The position numbers were made by a program, and so were the translations under genes. From the NCBI GenBank assembly GCA_001950395.1, contig BDLO01000001.1:1587979-1651978 (forward strand): a stretch of DNA of 64,000 bases, written 5' to 3'. Positions 1 through 7,741 of this stretch are shown piece after piece. Origin of the DNA: Coriobacteriaceae bacterium EMTCatB1 (GTDB lineage: Bacteria; Actinomycetota; Coriobacteriia; Anaerosomatales; Anaerosomataceae). The notes under the pieces are model-generated. The model saw only the letters and a list, made by a program, of their open reading frames with translations. It was not told the DNA's origin and did no database searches. How positions within the stretch are numbered: position 1 is the first letter of the stretch; every line of letters begins with the position of its first letter.

Positions 1-105
1 GTGGTCAAGCATCGGCCTCAGGCGTTGCATCTCCGCGTTCCCGTGGGACTTCCTGTCACGCCGCGGTCCCCACCCGGCTCTGTGCTCGTTCGCGATGGTT
101 CGGAA

Positions 106-134
106 TTGCCGCGTCCCCCTGGCGTCGCTATACT
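106..134 (+). promoter_or_regulatory. Promoter of tRNA-Ser gene
   Basis: A -35 box TTGCCG (106-111) and a -10 box TATACT (129-134) are separated by 17 bp. This is a near-consensus housekeeping promoter ending about 35 bp before the tRNA. The rest of 1-105 shows no gene I can support; it may be the tail of an upstream intergenic region. Confidence 0.7.
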
Positions 135-169
135 GCGCTATTGCCGCTCATCGCGGCAGCCGCCACCGC

Positions 170-262
170 GGAGAGGTGGCAGAGTGGTTGAATGCGGCGG
201 TCTCGAAAACCGTTAGTCCGGTTACCCCGGGCTCGAGGGTTCGAATCCCTCCCTCTCCGCCA
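170..262 (+). tRNA. tRNA-Ser (anticodon CGA)
   Basis: The sequence folds as a class II tRNA. The acceptor arm GGAGAGG (170-176) pairs with CCTCTCC (252-258). The anticodon stem GCGGT/ACCGT (197-201/209-213) encloses loop CTCGAAA, giving anticodon CGA at 204-206, which reads the UCG serine codon. There is a long variable arm, and the T-arm carries GTTCGAATC. Discriminator G259 is followed by an encoded CCA (260-262). The long variable arm and anticodon identify serine. No integrase or repeat was seen beside it, so nothing suggests use as an attachment site. Confidence 0.96.
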
Positions 263-297
263 GATGAATCCTATCCCGCAGCTGCGGGCTGCTCTTG

Positions 298-1176
298 CTA
301 ACCCTTCCGTGGCGGTCTTGGCACCAGCACCGGCGTGCTGCGCTTGTACTCCTCGTAGTCGGGCTGCCCGCCCCAGCGCTCGTCGGCCTTCTTCTCCAGC
401 AGCGGCACCCCGCTCACGCGCGTGATCAGCAGGTACACGAAGACAGGGGAGACGAGCCCTGCCAGCCGCCAGCCCTCTAGCGCCGGGAACGCGATGATCG
501 CGACGCCGAGCCACAGCGTGATCTCGCCGAAGTAGTTCGGGTGGCGCGACCACGCCCACAGCCCCGTTGCGATGAAGCGTCCGCGATTGGCCGCATCGGA
601 GCGGAAGCGGCTCTTTTGGTGGTCCGCGACGGCTTCCAGCCCGAAGCCGACGAGCCACACCGCTAAACCGACGAACGCGAACACGTCCAGCCCGCCTGGC
701 TTCGGAGCGGTGACGGCGCCGAGCGCAGCGGCGAGCGTCAAGCTCGCCCAGAGCCCCTGCAGCGTCCACGTCATGAAGAGCGCGGGCGCCGAGCCCTTGA
801 TGGCGTCGAAGCGGTCGTCTTTGCCGGCCTTCTTGATTCTGCGGAACAGGAACGGCCCGAGGCGACCGGCCCACACGAGCACGAGCGCTAGCAAGAGCAT
901 CGAGCGGGCGTCGAAGGCGCGGCTCGACAGCACGGCGAAGGCCATCACCGACACGTACGTGACGCTCCCGGTGATGTCGTAGAACCGCTCCGTGCGGAAG
1001 AGATACGACGGGACGAAAGCGATCCACTGGACGGCGAACGCGATGCCGACGCACAGCGCGAACACTGGGATGCCGCCGACGGTCGCTCCGCCCTGAGACC
1101 CGGCCCACGCCATGGCTGCGCCAAGCGTAACCGCCACGAGCGTGCCGGCGAAGGGCACCGCGCGCTTGCTCTCCAT
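298..1176 (-). CDS. DUF1295 / steroid 5-alpha-reductase-like membrane protein
   Basis: A 292-residue, multi-pass integral membrane protein of the DUF1295 group in the isoprenylcysteine methyltransferase/steroid 5-alpha-reductase superfamily. The C-terminal half carries the family block WAWSRHPNYFGEI near residue 220, where the NADPH-dependent reductases and methyltransferases of this fold bind cofactor. At least six hydrophobic segments precede and follow it. The ATG at 1176 was chosen because GGAGA lies 5 nt upstream and the hydrophobic N-terminus begins right after; longer in-frame extensions are charged, low-complexity shadow sequence. It is divergent from the DegV gene across a 109-bp gap. 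The substrate cannot be told from sequence; a lipid or steroid-like molecule is the family expectation. Confidence 0.85.
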   Translation of the reverse strand: MESKRAVPFAGTLVAVTLGAAMAWAGSQGGATVGGIPVFALCVGIAFAVQWIAFVPSYLFRTERFYDITGSVTYVSVMAFAVLSSRAFDARSMLLLALVLVWAGRLGPFLFRRIKKAGKDDRFDAIKGSAPALFMTWTLQGLWASLTLAAALGAVTAPKPGGLDVFAFVGLAVWLVGFGLEAVADHQKSRFRSDAANRGRFIATGLWAWSRHPNYFGEITLWLGVAIIAFPALEGWRLAGLVSPVFVYLLITRVSGVPLLEKKADERWGGQPDYEEYKRSTPVLVPRPPRKG

Positions 1177-1237
1177 GATTGTCTCCTTCGTGTCGAGCGG
1201 GAGCTCCTGCCGCGGGGTATCTACTGTGCAAGCCTGC

Positions 1238-1256
1238 GTGGGTAGGTATGTACCAC
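1238..1256. promoter_or_regulatory. Imperfect inverted repeat in divergent DUF1295/degV gap
   Basis: GTGGgTA (1238-1244) and TACCAC (1251-1256) form an imperfect inverted repeat across GGTATG, between possible -10 hexamers at 1218-1227 and the degV start. It may be an operator. No known motif was recognised and symmetry is weak. Confidence 0.25.
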
Positions 1257-1285
1257 CTGCCGCCCCGAACGCAAGGAGCCCACGA

Positions 1286-2146
1286 ATGGCGGTGCGCGTC
1301 GTGACCGATTCAGCGAGCGGGATCGACCCATCGGAGCTCGAACGTCTTTCTATCCGAACCGTCCCGCTGCACGTGATCCTCGGCGATCGAGTCCTCACCG
1401 AAGAGGAGCTTCGGCAGCCGGACTTCTTCGAGAGCGTCGCCTCGCTGGAGCGCCTGCCGCGCACCTCGCAGCCCTCACCCGAGGACTTCGCTGCCGCATT
1501 CCGATCGATAGTCGCCAAGGGCCACGACGTGTTGGCCGTGCTGATCTCGGCGGGTCTCAGCGGCACGATGCGATCCGCAGAGATGGCCGCAGACGTCGTG
1601 CGCTCGGAGTCGCAGGGAGCGCGGATCGCGCTCGTCGACAGCAAGTCGAACAGCATGGAGGAAGGCTTCGCGGTGCTTGCCGCGGCTGAAGCGGCGGCAG
1701 CGGGCGCCGACCTCGTTGCGTGCGCAAACGCCGCCGAGGAGACCACGCGCCGCACCCGCTTCCTGTTCACGCCACGGACGCTCGAGCACCTGCGCCGCGG
1801 CGGACGGATTTCGGGCGCTGCGGGTTTGCTTGCGGTGGCGCTGAAGATCGCCCCGATTCTCACTGCCGAGAAGGGGTTGACGAGCGTTGCGGGCGTGGCT
1901 CGCAGCGGCAAGGCGGCGTGGAAGAAGATCTCCTCGATCCTGAGAAGCGACGTCGAGCGGTTCGGGTTCCGGCGAGCCGCCGTGCAGTACTTCGCCGACA
2001 AGGCGGAAGGGATGCGCTTCATGGCCGAGGTCGTGCAACCGGTCGTAGGCCGGGCGGTGCCGCTGGTGCCGATCCCGGCCGCCGTCGGCGTGCACGTCGG
2101 GCCGGCGGTAGGTGTGGCTTACGAGACCGAGCTCCCGATGCGGTAG
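1286..2146 (+). CDS. DegV family fatty-acid-binding protein
   Basis: A 286-residue DegV (PF02645) protein. DegV/FakB proteins bind a fatty acid between two alpha/beta domains and, with a FakA kinase, hand exogenous fatty acids to phospholipid synthesis. The N-terminus VRVVTDSASGI is the family signature. SGLSGTMRSAE near residue 92 matches the loop that holds the carboxylate, and the TLEHLRRGGRISGAAGLL block near residue 165 is also diagnostic. The ATG at 1286 has AAGGAG at 1273-1278; the upstream in-frame extension lacks family similarity. No fakA is in the window. It lies 48 bp before the heliorhodopsin gene on the same strand, so the two are probably co-transcribed. Confidence 0.92.
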   Translation: MAVRVVTDSASGIDPSELERLSIRTVPLHVILGDRVLTEEELRQPDFFESVASLERLPRTSQPSPEDFAAAFRSIVAKGHDVLAVLISAGLSGTMRSAEMAADVVRSESQGARIALVDSKSNSMEEGFAVLAAAEAAAAGADLVACANAAEETTRRTRFLFTPRTLEHLRRGGRISGAAGLLAVALKIAPILTAEKGLTSVAGVARSGKAAWKKISSILRSDVERFGFRRAAVQYFADKAEGMRFMAEVVQPVVGRAVPLVPIPAAVGVHVGPAVGVAYETELPMR

Positions 2147-2194
2147 GACGTCTCAAGGAAGATGCGTCACAGGCAACTGAGAAGGGAGCAGGAC

Positions 2195-2995
2195 ATGGCA
2201 GGCACATCAGTGCCGACCAAGCAGCCGTCAGATGACGCGACGTACGCCAAGCTCCGCCGATTCAACCTGGTGATGGGTTGCCTTCACCTCGTGCAGGGCG
2301 TGTTCATGTGGGTCGTCAGCAACGACAAGACCTACCCGATCTTCACCAACTTCTTGACCTTCGATGTGGCGACGCGCTCGCTCAAACCGAACCCGCAGCT
2401 GCTGTACGATCTGCCGTTCGGTCCGGCGGTGGCGCTGTTCCTGCTCATCTCGGCAGTGGCGCACTTCTACCTGGCCACGATCGGCTACGGCCGGTACGTC
2501 GAGAACCTGAAGCGAGGCATGAACCCGGTCCGCTTCTACGAGTACGCGCTGAGCTCCTCGCTGATGGTGGTCCTCATCGGCATGCTGGTCGGCGTCTGGG
2601 ACCTCGGGACACTCATCGCCATCTTCGGCATCAACGCGATGATGAACCTCTTCGGCATCATGATGGAGGTCCACAACCAGACGACGGAGCGGACGAGCTG
2701 GCGGGCCTTCATCTACGGCTGCCTCGCCGGCATCGTGCCGTGGATCATCATCTTCCTGTACTTCAACGGCGCGGTGAGCTCAGGCGACGCGAAGCCGCCG
2801 GCGTTCGTGTACGCCATCGTGCCGACGCTCTTCGTCATGTTCAACGTCTTCGCGATCAACATGGTGCTTCAGTACAAGAAGGTCGGGCCGTGGCGCGACT
2901 ACCTGTTCGGCGAGCGCTTCTACATCGTGTTGAGCCTGCTCGCCAAGACGGTGCTCGCGTGGTTGATCTGGACCGGAACCCTGGCGCCGGTGTAA
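2195..2995 (+). CDS. Heliorhodopsin
   Basis: A 266-residue, seven-helix retinal protein of the heliorhodopsin family, which sits in the membrane with inverted topology relative to type 1 rhodopsins (N-terminus inside). Helix 3 begins NPVRFYEYALSSSLM, with E116 at the family counterion position. Helix 7 contains LSLLAKTVLAW, with K251 as the retinal Schiff-base lysine. H31 and H90 lie where conserved histidines are found, and the first polar segment is short with no signal peptide. ATG 2195 has GAAGGGAG at 2181-2188. There is no obvious carotenoid or retinal synthesis gene in the window. Function is unsettled in the family; sensing or signalling through a partner is favoured over pumping. Neighbouring DegV hints at a lipid link, which is inference only. 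Confidence 0.95.
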   Translation: MAGTSVPTKQPSDDATYAKLRRFNLVMGCLHLVQGVFMWVVSNDKTYPIFTNFLTFDVATRSLKPNPQLLYDLPFGPAVALFLLISAVAHFYLATIGYGRYVENLKRGMNPVRFYEYALSSSLMVVLIGMLVGVWDLGTLIAIFGINAMMNLFGIMMEVHNQTTERTSWRAFIYGCLAGIVPWIIIFLYFNGAVSSGDAKPPAFVYAIVPTLFVMFNVFAINMVLQYKKVGPWRDYLFGERFYIVLSLLAKTVLAWLIWTGTLAPV

Positions 2996-3001
2996 GCGCG
3001 C

Positions 3002-3012
3002 GGGGGGGGGGG
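3002..3012. repeat. G homopolymer (11 nt)
   Basis: A run of eleven G residues lies in the 19-bp convergent gap between the heliorhodopsin and MFS genes. Its length should be treated as uncertain because such runs are error-prone in sequencing; it lies outside both genes. Confidence 0.7.
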
Positions 3013-3014
3013 CT

Positions 3015-4292
3015 TCACGGCTGCTGGGCCGCGGTGCCCGCCGGCTCCGCGCCAAGCTTCGTGTCCCGCAAGAGCAGCCACGTCGCGACGGCGCCGATGA
3101 GGTAGAGCGCTGCGGCGTAGAAGTAGCCGACAGTGAGCGATGAGGCGGCGATCCTGCCTCCGAGCACGCTGCCGGCGAACCACGCGACGCTCCACGCGAC
3201 GTTGATCCACCCCAGCATGAGCGGCTTGTCCTGCGACGGGACGCCGTCCACAGCGACCTGGTTGAAGACGGGCCACGCCATGTTCATGAGCGCGGCGCGC
3301 ACCCACATGGCCACCGCGATGAGCGCGAGGGAGCGGGCGAGCGGAAGCGTGAGCATGAATGGCAGCGATGCGACCTGCGTGACGACGATCGCGCCGACGG
3401 GACCGAACCGTTTGACGAGCAGCGGCGCGGCGAGCGTGGCGACAGCCATCACAACAGAGGATGCTCCCTGGATCACGCCGATCTGCGCGACGCTTGCGCC
3501 CGCGTGCGTCCGCAGGAACAAGGGCACGAAGGGCATGACGAGCCCAGCGCCGAACGAGATCACGGCTTGCGGCACCGCCATGCCGAGAAGGCGGCGCCAG
3601 GACTGGAACGACCGCACGGTCGCAAGGTAGCGGCGTCGTGTCCTCCCGGCCGGGCGACTGGCCTCTCGGATGCCGAGCACCGGCGCTGCCGAAACCAGCA
3701 TGACGAGCCCCGCCGCCCCCACGGACCAGCGCAACGCCTCGGGCTCGGAAAGCCAGAATCCGAAGAGCGTCGGCAGCACGCCGCCGGCAAGAGCTCCCAC
3801 GAACGAGGCCATGACGCGCAGCGCGAAGTCCGCGGTGAAAAGCATGGTGAGCTTCGAGCCAGCGGGGGCGTTCTCAGACAAGAAGGCCGCGCCCACTGAG
3901 CGTATGATGCCGTCGCCGAGGCCGTAGAGGAGTCCGAGCGCGACGATCGCCGCAGCCCCGACAGGGAGCGCCTGCCCGAAGCGGGACAGCCCGAACGCGA
4001 CGCTCGCGCCGAGGAGCAGCCAGCGGTAACCGACGACTTGCACGAGCGGCGGCAGCAGCAGGCAGACGGCGCCAGATGACAGCGCGAGCGCTCCCTCGAC
4101 GTCGCCCACCACGGACGACGGCAGCCCCTGGGCCCGAACGTGCAGCGCGAAGAGCGTGCCGAGAAGCCCGATGCCGACGTTCTGCAGCGCCACGGCCAGC
4201 AGGTAGCGCTTCGCGTTCGATGGCGCGGTCCGGAGCGTTCGCACGTACGCTGCCGCGCCTCCGCGCAGGAGCGAGAAGAGGCGTCGCGACAT
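3015..4292 (-). CDS. MFS transporter (5' end rebuilt at island junction)
   Basis: A 425-residue major facilitator with about twelve hydrophobic segments: six, then a basic cytosolic loop near residues 205-225 (RPAGRTRRRY), then six more. LLYGLGDGIIRSVG and AMWVRAALMNMAWPVFNQV resemble drug/sugar efflux MFS proteins, but no substrate can be assigned. The first 33 codons are duplicated perfectly at 13158-13257 beside tdk. There the reading frame starts with a GTG overlapping the tdk stop, so the ancestral order was probably tdk-MFS in one transcript. Here the start is an ATG (4290-4292) with GGGAG just upstream, both contributed by the inserted island. The gene therefore looks intact but has been separated from its old promoter. 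Confidence 0.85.
   Translation of the reverse strand: MSRRLFSLLRGGAAAYVRTLRTAPSNAKRYLLAVALQNVGIGLLGTLFALHVRAQGLPSSVVGDVEGALALSSGAVCLLLPPLVQVVGYRWLLLGASVAFGLSRFGQALPVGAAAIVALGLLYGLGDGIIRSVGAAFLSENAPAGSKLTMLFTADFALRVMASFVGALAGGVLPTLFGFWLSEPEALRWSVGAAGLVMLVSAAPVLGIREASRPAGRTRRRYLATVRSFQSWRRLLGMAVPQAVISFGAGLVMPFVPLFLRTHAGASVAQIGVIQGASSVVMAVATLAAPLLVKRFGPVGAIVVTQVASLPFMLTLPLARSLALIAVAMWVRAALMNMAWPVFNQVAVDGVPSQDKPLMLGWINVAWSVAWFAGSVLGGRIAASSLTVGYFYAAALYLIGAVATWLLLRDTKLGAEPAGTAAQQP
4189..4288. repeat. 100-bp direct repeat, left copy
   Basis: Bases 4189-4288 are identical to 13158-13257 (100 of 100). The match stops sharply: C versus T on the left, A versus T on the right. The repeat covers codons 2 to about 35 of the MFS gene. 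This copy belongs to the full-length gene. Confidence 0.97.
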
Positions 4293-4319
4293 CAACGCTC
4301 CCGCAATCCGATTGGCCGC

Positions 4320-4347
4320 TGACAGGGGACGGGAAAGCGACCTGTCA
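4320..4347. repeat. TGACAGG/CCTGTCA inverted repeat at island left end
   Basis: TGACAGG (4320-4326) and CCTGTCA (4341-4347) form a perfect 7-bp inverted repeat with a 14-nt spacer, 31 bp inside the left island junction, and include the stop codon of the M20 gene. It may be a weak terminator or an end motif. No matching motif was found at the right end. Confidence 0.35.
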
Positions 4348-5472
4348 CAGAAGCTCTCCTTGCCCCTGTTCGCGCCAGCTCTGCAGAAGCATTTCGAATA
4401 CGAGCGTTGCAGTCTCGATGTGATCAACCGGACAGGACTCGTCGACTGTGTGTGCTTGGCCAGGGTCACCAGGACCGAATATCAGCACTTCGGAAGAGTT
4501 CAGTGCCGGAGACAGGACGGCCGCATCGGTGAAGTACGCGAGAGGCTCGCGAACGGAAGCTTCTCCCATCACCTCGCGCACGAGAAAGCTGAACGTCGCG
4601 TAGAAAGGCCCACCAGGAGCTGTTTGGACGGAAGCAAGATCCTGGAGCACCTCTAGTTCGATGTCTTCTGGTCCAGCCAGCGCAGAGATGTCCTCGAGCA
4701 ACGCGGAAGAATCAAGGCCCGCAGGCGTTCTTAAGTCGATTTCGGCCGATGCGTGATCTGGCACCAGATTGATCCTGGTACCTCCGTTGAATCGGCCGAC
4801 ATTCACCGTGACGCCGCCTGACCTCGAGCGCGTCGTCGCCAGGCCACCCTCTTCCAAGGCCAGGACGAACCTTGCCAACGCGGTGATGGCGTTCTTCCCT
4901 AGGTGCGGAGCCGATCCGTGCGCGGAGCGGCCTCGTGCCGTGGCGCGAAGCCACAGCGCTCCCTTGTGGCCGAGAGCGATAGACAGCCGGGTGGGCTCTG
5001 CCACGAGCATCGGACCCCCGGCGGGCAGCTTGCGAGAGCGTACGAGGTGCTTCGCTCCCGCGCATCCGGCCTCTTCATCGGCGGTGAGCACCAGCAAGAC
5101 TCCGCGCTCGTGCTTCCACGCACGTGCCTGCCGCGCCAGGGCTGCAACGAGGGCCGCGACGCCACCTTTCATGTCGGCGGCCCCTCGGCCGTATAGCTCG
5201 CCATCGACGAGATCGCCGCTCCATGGGTTGTTCTGCCAGCAATCGGGGTCAGCAGACACCGTGTCGAGGTGGCCGGACAAGATCAGAGGGCGGCTGGCAA
5301 CATTGCCGACGGCTGCCAACACGTGTGCTCGGCCAGGCCCCGCAGGCACCACTTCGACTTCGGCGCCTGCCCTTTGGAGCAAGTCGCCGCACAGTCGGGC
5401 TGCTCTCTCTTCGCCGCCTCCACTCGTATCGATGCGCACCAGTTCCTGGGCGAGTTTGACTGGATCGATCAC
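4345..5472 (-). CDS. M20 family metallohydrolase (ArgE/DapE-like)
   Basis: A 375-residue di-zinc amidohydrolase/peptidase of the M20 family. Ligand motifs are in order: SGHLDTV near residue 67, GRGAADMKGG near 97, the catalytic ADEEAG near 131 and GQAHTVDE close to the C-terminus. The lid/dimerisation domain spans roughly 170-280. Members remove acyl groups or cleave small peptides in the cytosol; exact substrate is unknown. Its ATG overlaps the lacI stop by 4 bp, so it is co-expressed with the island's regulator. In a nucleoside island it might deacylate an imported nucleoside or amide conjugate, which is inference. Confidence 0.87.
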   Translation of the reverse strand: MIDPVKLAQELVRIDTSGGGEERAARLCGDLLQRAGAEVEVVPAGPGRAHVLAAVGNVASRPLILSGHLDTVSADPDCWQNNPWSGDLVDGELYGRGAADMKGGVAALVAALARQARAWKHERGVLLVLTADEEAGCAGAKHLVRSRKLPAGGPMLVAEPTRLSIALGHKGALWLRATARGRSAHGSAPHLGKNAITALARFVLALEEGGLATTRSRSGGVTVNVGRFNGGTRINLVPDHASAEIDLRTPAGLDSSALLEDISALAGPEDIELEVLQDLASVQTAPGGPFYATFSFLVREVMGEASVREPLAYFTDAAVLSPALNSSEVLIFGPGDPGQAHTVDESCPVDHIETATLVFEMLLQSWREQGQGELL

Positions 5473-6473
5473 GATCCGCTCCGCGTTGATTCTCGAATGA
5501 CGAGCTGAGGGCTGACCGCGATTCTCTGCACCGGCAGGCTCATGTCCTCAATGCGTGCGTCGAGCAGCCTGATCGCTTGGTTAGCGATGGCCTCTGCCGG
5601 CTGACGCACCGTCGTGAGCGGCGGATTCGCCAGTGAGGCGAACCTGATGTCGTCAAAGCCGGTCACCATGACGTCGTCCGGCACTCTGACATGCCGTCTG
5701 TGGAACTCGCCAAGGAGACCTACTGCAATCTCATCGTTTCCGCAGACGATGGCATCAGGAAGCGGCCGCTCAGCAACCAGCGTCTTGGCGGCTTCGCGAC
5801 CCCAGTCTACTGAGAAAGCGCCGAGCAGCGGAGGACGGTTCGAACGAAGTCCGACCTTCCTAATGGCCGTGTTGAAACCAGAGAGCCTCTGTCTTGCCGC
5901 GGAGCTCTCGGGCGTGGCGCTCACGAATACGACGCGCTGTGCGCCGAGAGACACGACGTGGTTCACGGCCAGCATCATTCCGAAATCGTTGTCAATCCCC
6001 ACCCAGTCTGCGAAATGGCCCTCTACGTGGCGGTCAAGCTGTACCACGGGTACGAGGGAAGCGAGCTCTTCAACCATGGCTGCGCTGTCGGTCATAGACA
6101 CGGGCACAACGACGAGCCCATCGACTCGTCGTTCCAGAAGAGTGCGGGCCCTGCTTCGCTCCATTGCAGCACTCTGCTGCGCGTCGCATAGCAGCAGGTT
6201 GCGATCCGTCCTATTAAGAGCTCTCTCGACAGACTCCACCAGCGACGGGAAGAACGGGTTCTCGATCTCGGGCACTATCATCCCGACGGTAGCAGTCTTG
6301 CCATAGCGCAGCGCTCGTGCCAGCGCATTGTGACGATAGCCCAGCTCTCTGGCCGCCTTCCGCACCCTCGCTGTCAGTTCAGGCGATACGCGTTGCGCTC
6401 CGGACAGAACTCGGGAGGCTGTGGCCACAGACACGCCGGCTCTTTGGGCTACGTCTTTGATAGTTACAGACAT
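5469..6473 (-). CDS. LacI family transcriptional regulator
   Basis: A 334-residue LacI/GalR repressor. Residues 1-50 are the helix-turn-helix and hinge (IKDVAQRAGVSVATASRVL). From about residue 60 a periplasmic-binding-protein fold begins with VGMIVPEIENPFF and includes VTGFDDIRFA near 285, the sugar-pocket hinge of RbsR/PurR-like proteins. It is divergent from the ABC importer operon. Two sites with the LacI-family core lie in the gap (6542-6555 and 6631-6644), so it very likely represses both itself and the importer and responds to a sugar or nucleoside. A -10 box TATACT lies at 6511-6506 on its strand. Confidence 0.93.
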   Translation of the reverse strand: MSVTIKDVAQRAGVSVATASRVLSGAQRVSPELTARVRKAARELGYRHNALARALRYGKTATVGMIVPEIENPFFPSLVESVERALNRTDRNLLLCDAQQSAAMERSRARTLLERRVDGLVVVPVSMTDSAAMVEELASLVPVVQLDRHVEGHFADWVGIDNDFGMMLAVNHVVSLGAQRVVFVSATPESSAARQRLSGFNTAIRKVGLRSNRPPLLGAFSVDWGREAAKTLVAERPLPDAIVCGNDEIAVGLLGEFHRRHVRVPDDVMVTGFDDIRFASLANPPLTTVRQPAEAIANQAIRLLDARIEDMSLPVQRIAVSPQLVIRESTRSGS

Positions 6474-6505
6474 CGACGACCCGATTCCTGGAGATGACTG
6501 ACAAG

Positions 6506-6511
6506 AGTATA
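6506..6511 (-). promoter_or_regulatory. -10 box of lacI promoter
   Basis: On the minus strand TATACT reads from 6511 to 6506, about 33 bp before the lacI start at 6473. No clear -35 box was seen at the usual distance. Confidence 0.45.
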
Positions 6512-6541
6512 AGCCACGAAGCCGTCATTGGGGGTGTTGTT

Positions 6542-6555
6542 TGAGAACGTTCACA
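6542..6555. promoter_or_regulatory. LacI-type operator O1
   Basis: TGAGAACGTTCACA is an inverted repeat around a central CG and matches the common LacI-family pattern TGTAAACGTTTACA at 11 of 14 positions. It lies upstream of both the lacI -10 box and the importer -35 box, so it could serve either promoter or allow looping with the site at 6631. Confidence 0.6.
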
Positions 6556-6590
6556 CAGAGGGGAAGAAGCGCACTAAAGCACAAAGAGGC

Positions 6591-6619
6591 TTGACTAGGC
6601 TCGCAGACTGGCATACTTT
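6591..6619 (+). promoter_or_regulatory. Promoter of nucleoside/sugar ABC operon
   Basis: TTGACT (6591-6596), a 17-bp spacer and TACTTT (6614-6619) make a recognisable promoter. Transcription would start near 6626, just before the operator at 6631-6644. A repressor bound there would block initiation. Confidence 0.6.
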
Positions 6620-6630
6620 GAGCTCACGCA

Positions 6631-6644
6631 TGTAATCGTTTACT
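6631..6644. promoter_or_regulatory. LacI-type operator O2
   Basis: TGTAATCGTTTACT matches the LacI-family palindrome TGTAAACGTTTACA at 12 of 14 positions, with the central CG kept. Its place just downstream of the predicted start of the ABC operon is the classic repression position. Confidence 0.75.
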
Positions 6645-6666
6645 AGCGTCGAGGGAAGGGGTTGTG

Positions 6667-7653
6667 ATGAAACACCGGTTGAGAGTCAGCATGGTCGCCA
6701 TGGTCGTCGTGGCCCTGGCAGCAGCGGCCCTTTCGGGTTGCGGAAGCAAGACGGGAGGCACGGGGACAGAGACGGGAGGCACGTCGGGCGAGAAGCCGAT
6801 CAAGGTGGGTCTGGTCCAAATCAATCAGCAGGCGATCTTCTTCAACCAGATGAATGAGGGAGCTCAAGAAGCCGCAAGAGAAGCGGGCGTCGACTTGACC
6901 ATCTACAACGCGAACGACGATCCCGCGAAGCAGAACGAAGCGATCGCGAACTTCGTGACCCAGGGGTTCGACGCGGTCATCATCGTCGCAATCGATGTTG
7001 AAGGAGTGAAGCCAGCACTGCGCGAAGCAGCAAGCGCCGGCCTGAAAGTCGTTGCCGTGGACGCTGTCGTAGAAGACGAGTCCGTTCTCTGCCAAGTCGG
7101 CGTCGACAACAAGGCTGCTGGCGAGAAAATCGGCCAGTTCGTCGTCGACTATATGACGCAGAACGGCATCGGCGACAAGCGGATCGGCGTCATAGGCGCT
7201 CTGAACTCGTACATCCAGAACCTCCGTCTCGATGGATTCAAGTCTGTTGTCGAAGCGAATGGCGCAAAGATCACGCAGGTCGTTGACGGGCAGAACCGCC
7301 AAGAGGTGGCTATGACGGCTGCCGAGAACCTCTTCACTGCGCAGCCGGACACCAAGATCTTCTACGCTACGGGTGAACCGGCGATGGTCGGAGCCGTCGC
7401 TGCAGCTCGTTCGCAGAATCGTGTCGCGGACGTCAAGCTCTTCGGGTGGGATCTCACCTCTGAGGTCATCAAGGGCATCGACGACGGTTTCGTGATCGGA
7501 GTGGTGCAGCAGGATCCGAAGACTGAAGGGTACGAGGCCGTCATGGCGTGCAAGAAGCTTGTCGAGGGCCAGACGGTGCCGTCGTTCATCGACGTGCCAG
7601 TCACGATCGTCACGAAGGAGAACGTCGACAAGTTCCGTCCGATTTTCCAGTAG
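6667..7653 (+). CDS. Sugar/nucleoside ABC transporter substrate-binding lipoprotein
   Basis: A 328-residue type 1 periplasmic-binding protein of the RbsB/FrcB kind. A signal peptide with lipobox LSGC near residues 19-22 makes it a lipid-anchored surface receptor. The first lobe begins KVGLVQINQQAIFFNQM; the hinge and second lobe follow with ANDDPAKQNEAIANFVTQGFD and LFGWDLTSEVIKGIDDG. ATG 6667 has AAGGGG six bases upstream; a GTG one codon earlier is a possible start. It heads the seven-gene island operon. The downstream hydrolase and ribokinase suggest the ligand is a ribonucleoside or ribose derivative, but this is not shown by the binding protein itself. Confidence 0.92.
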   Translation: MKHRLRVSMVAMVVVALAAAALSGCGSKTGGTGTETGGTSGEKPIKVGLVQINQQAIFFNQMNEGAQEAAREAGVDLTIYNANDDPAKQNEAIANFVTQGFDAVIIVAIDVEGVKPALREAASAGLKVVAVDAVVEDESVLCQVGVDNKAAGEKIGQFVVDYMTQNGIGDKRIGVIGALNSYIQNLRLDGFKSVVEANGAKITQVVDGQNRQEVAMTAAENLFTAQPDTKIFYATGEPAMVGAVAAARSQNRVADVKLFGWDLTSEVIKGIDDGFVIGVVQQDPKTEGYEAVMACKKLVEGQTVPSFIDVPVTIVTKENVDKFRPIFQ

Positions 7654-7741
7654 TGCGCGTTTCAGGTCTGTAGGGCTGACGGGTTTTCGAGATGCAGAAG
7701 TGGGGCGAGACGTGGAAAACACGGCCACGGAGACGGAGTCC

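Noticed and set aside
1-216. Short plus-strand open frame at the window start
   Set aside because: It runs through the tRNA promoter and the tRNA itself and is Pro/Arg-rich, typical of a chance frame.
170-262. tRNA-Ser as an integration site
   Set aside because: No integrase and no second copy of the tRNA 3' end were found in the window.
298-2022. A 574-residue minus-strand protein fused to the DUF1295 domain
   Set aside because: The extra N-terminal 280 residues are antisense to degV, rich in Ser/Arg and without domain features.
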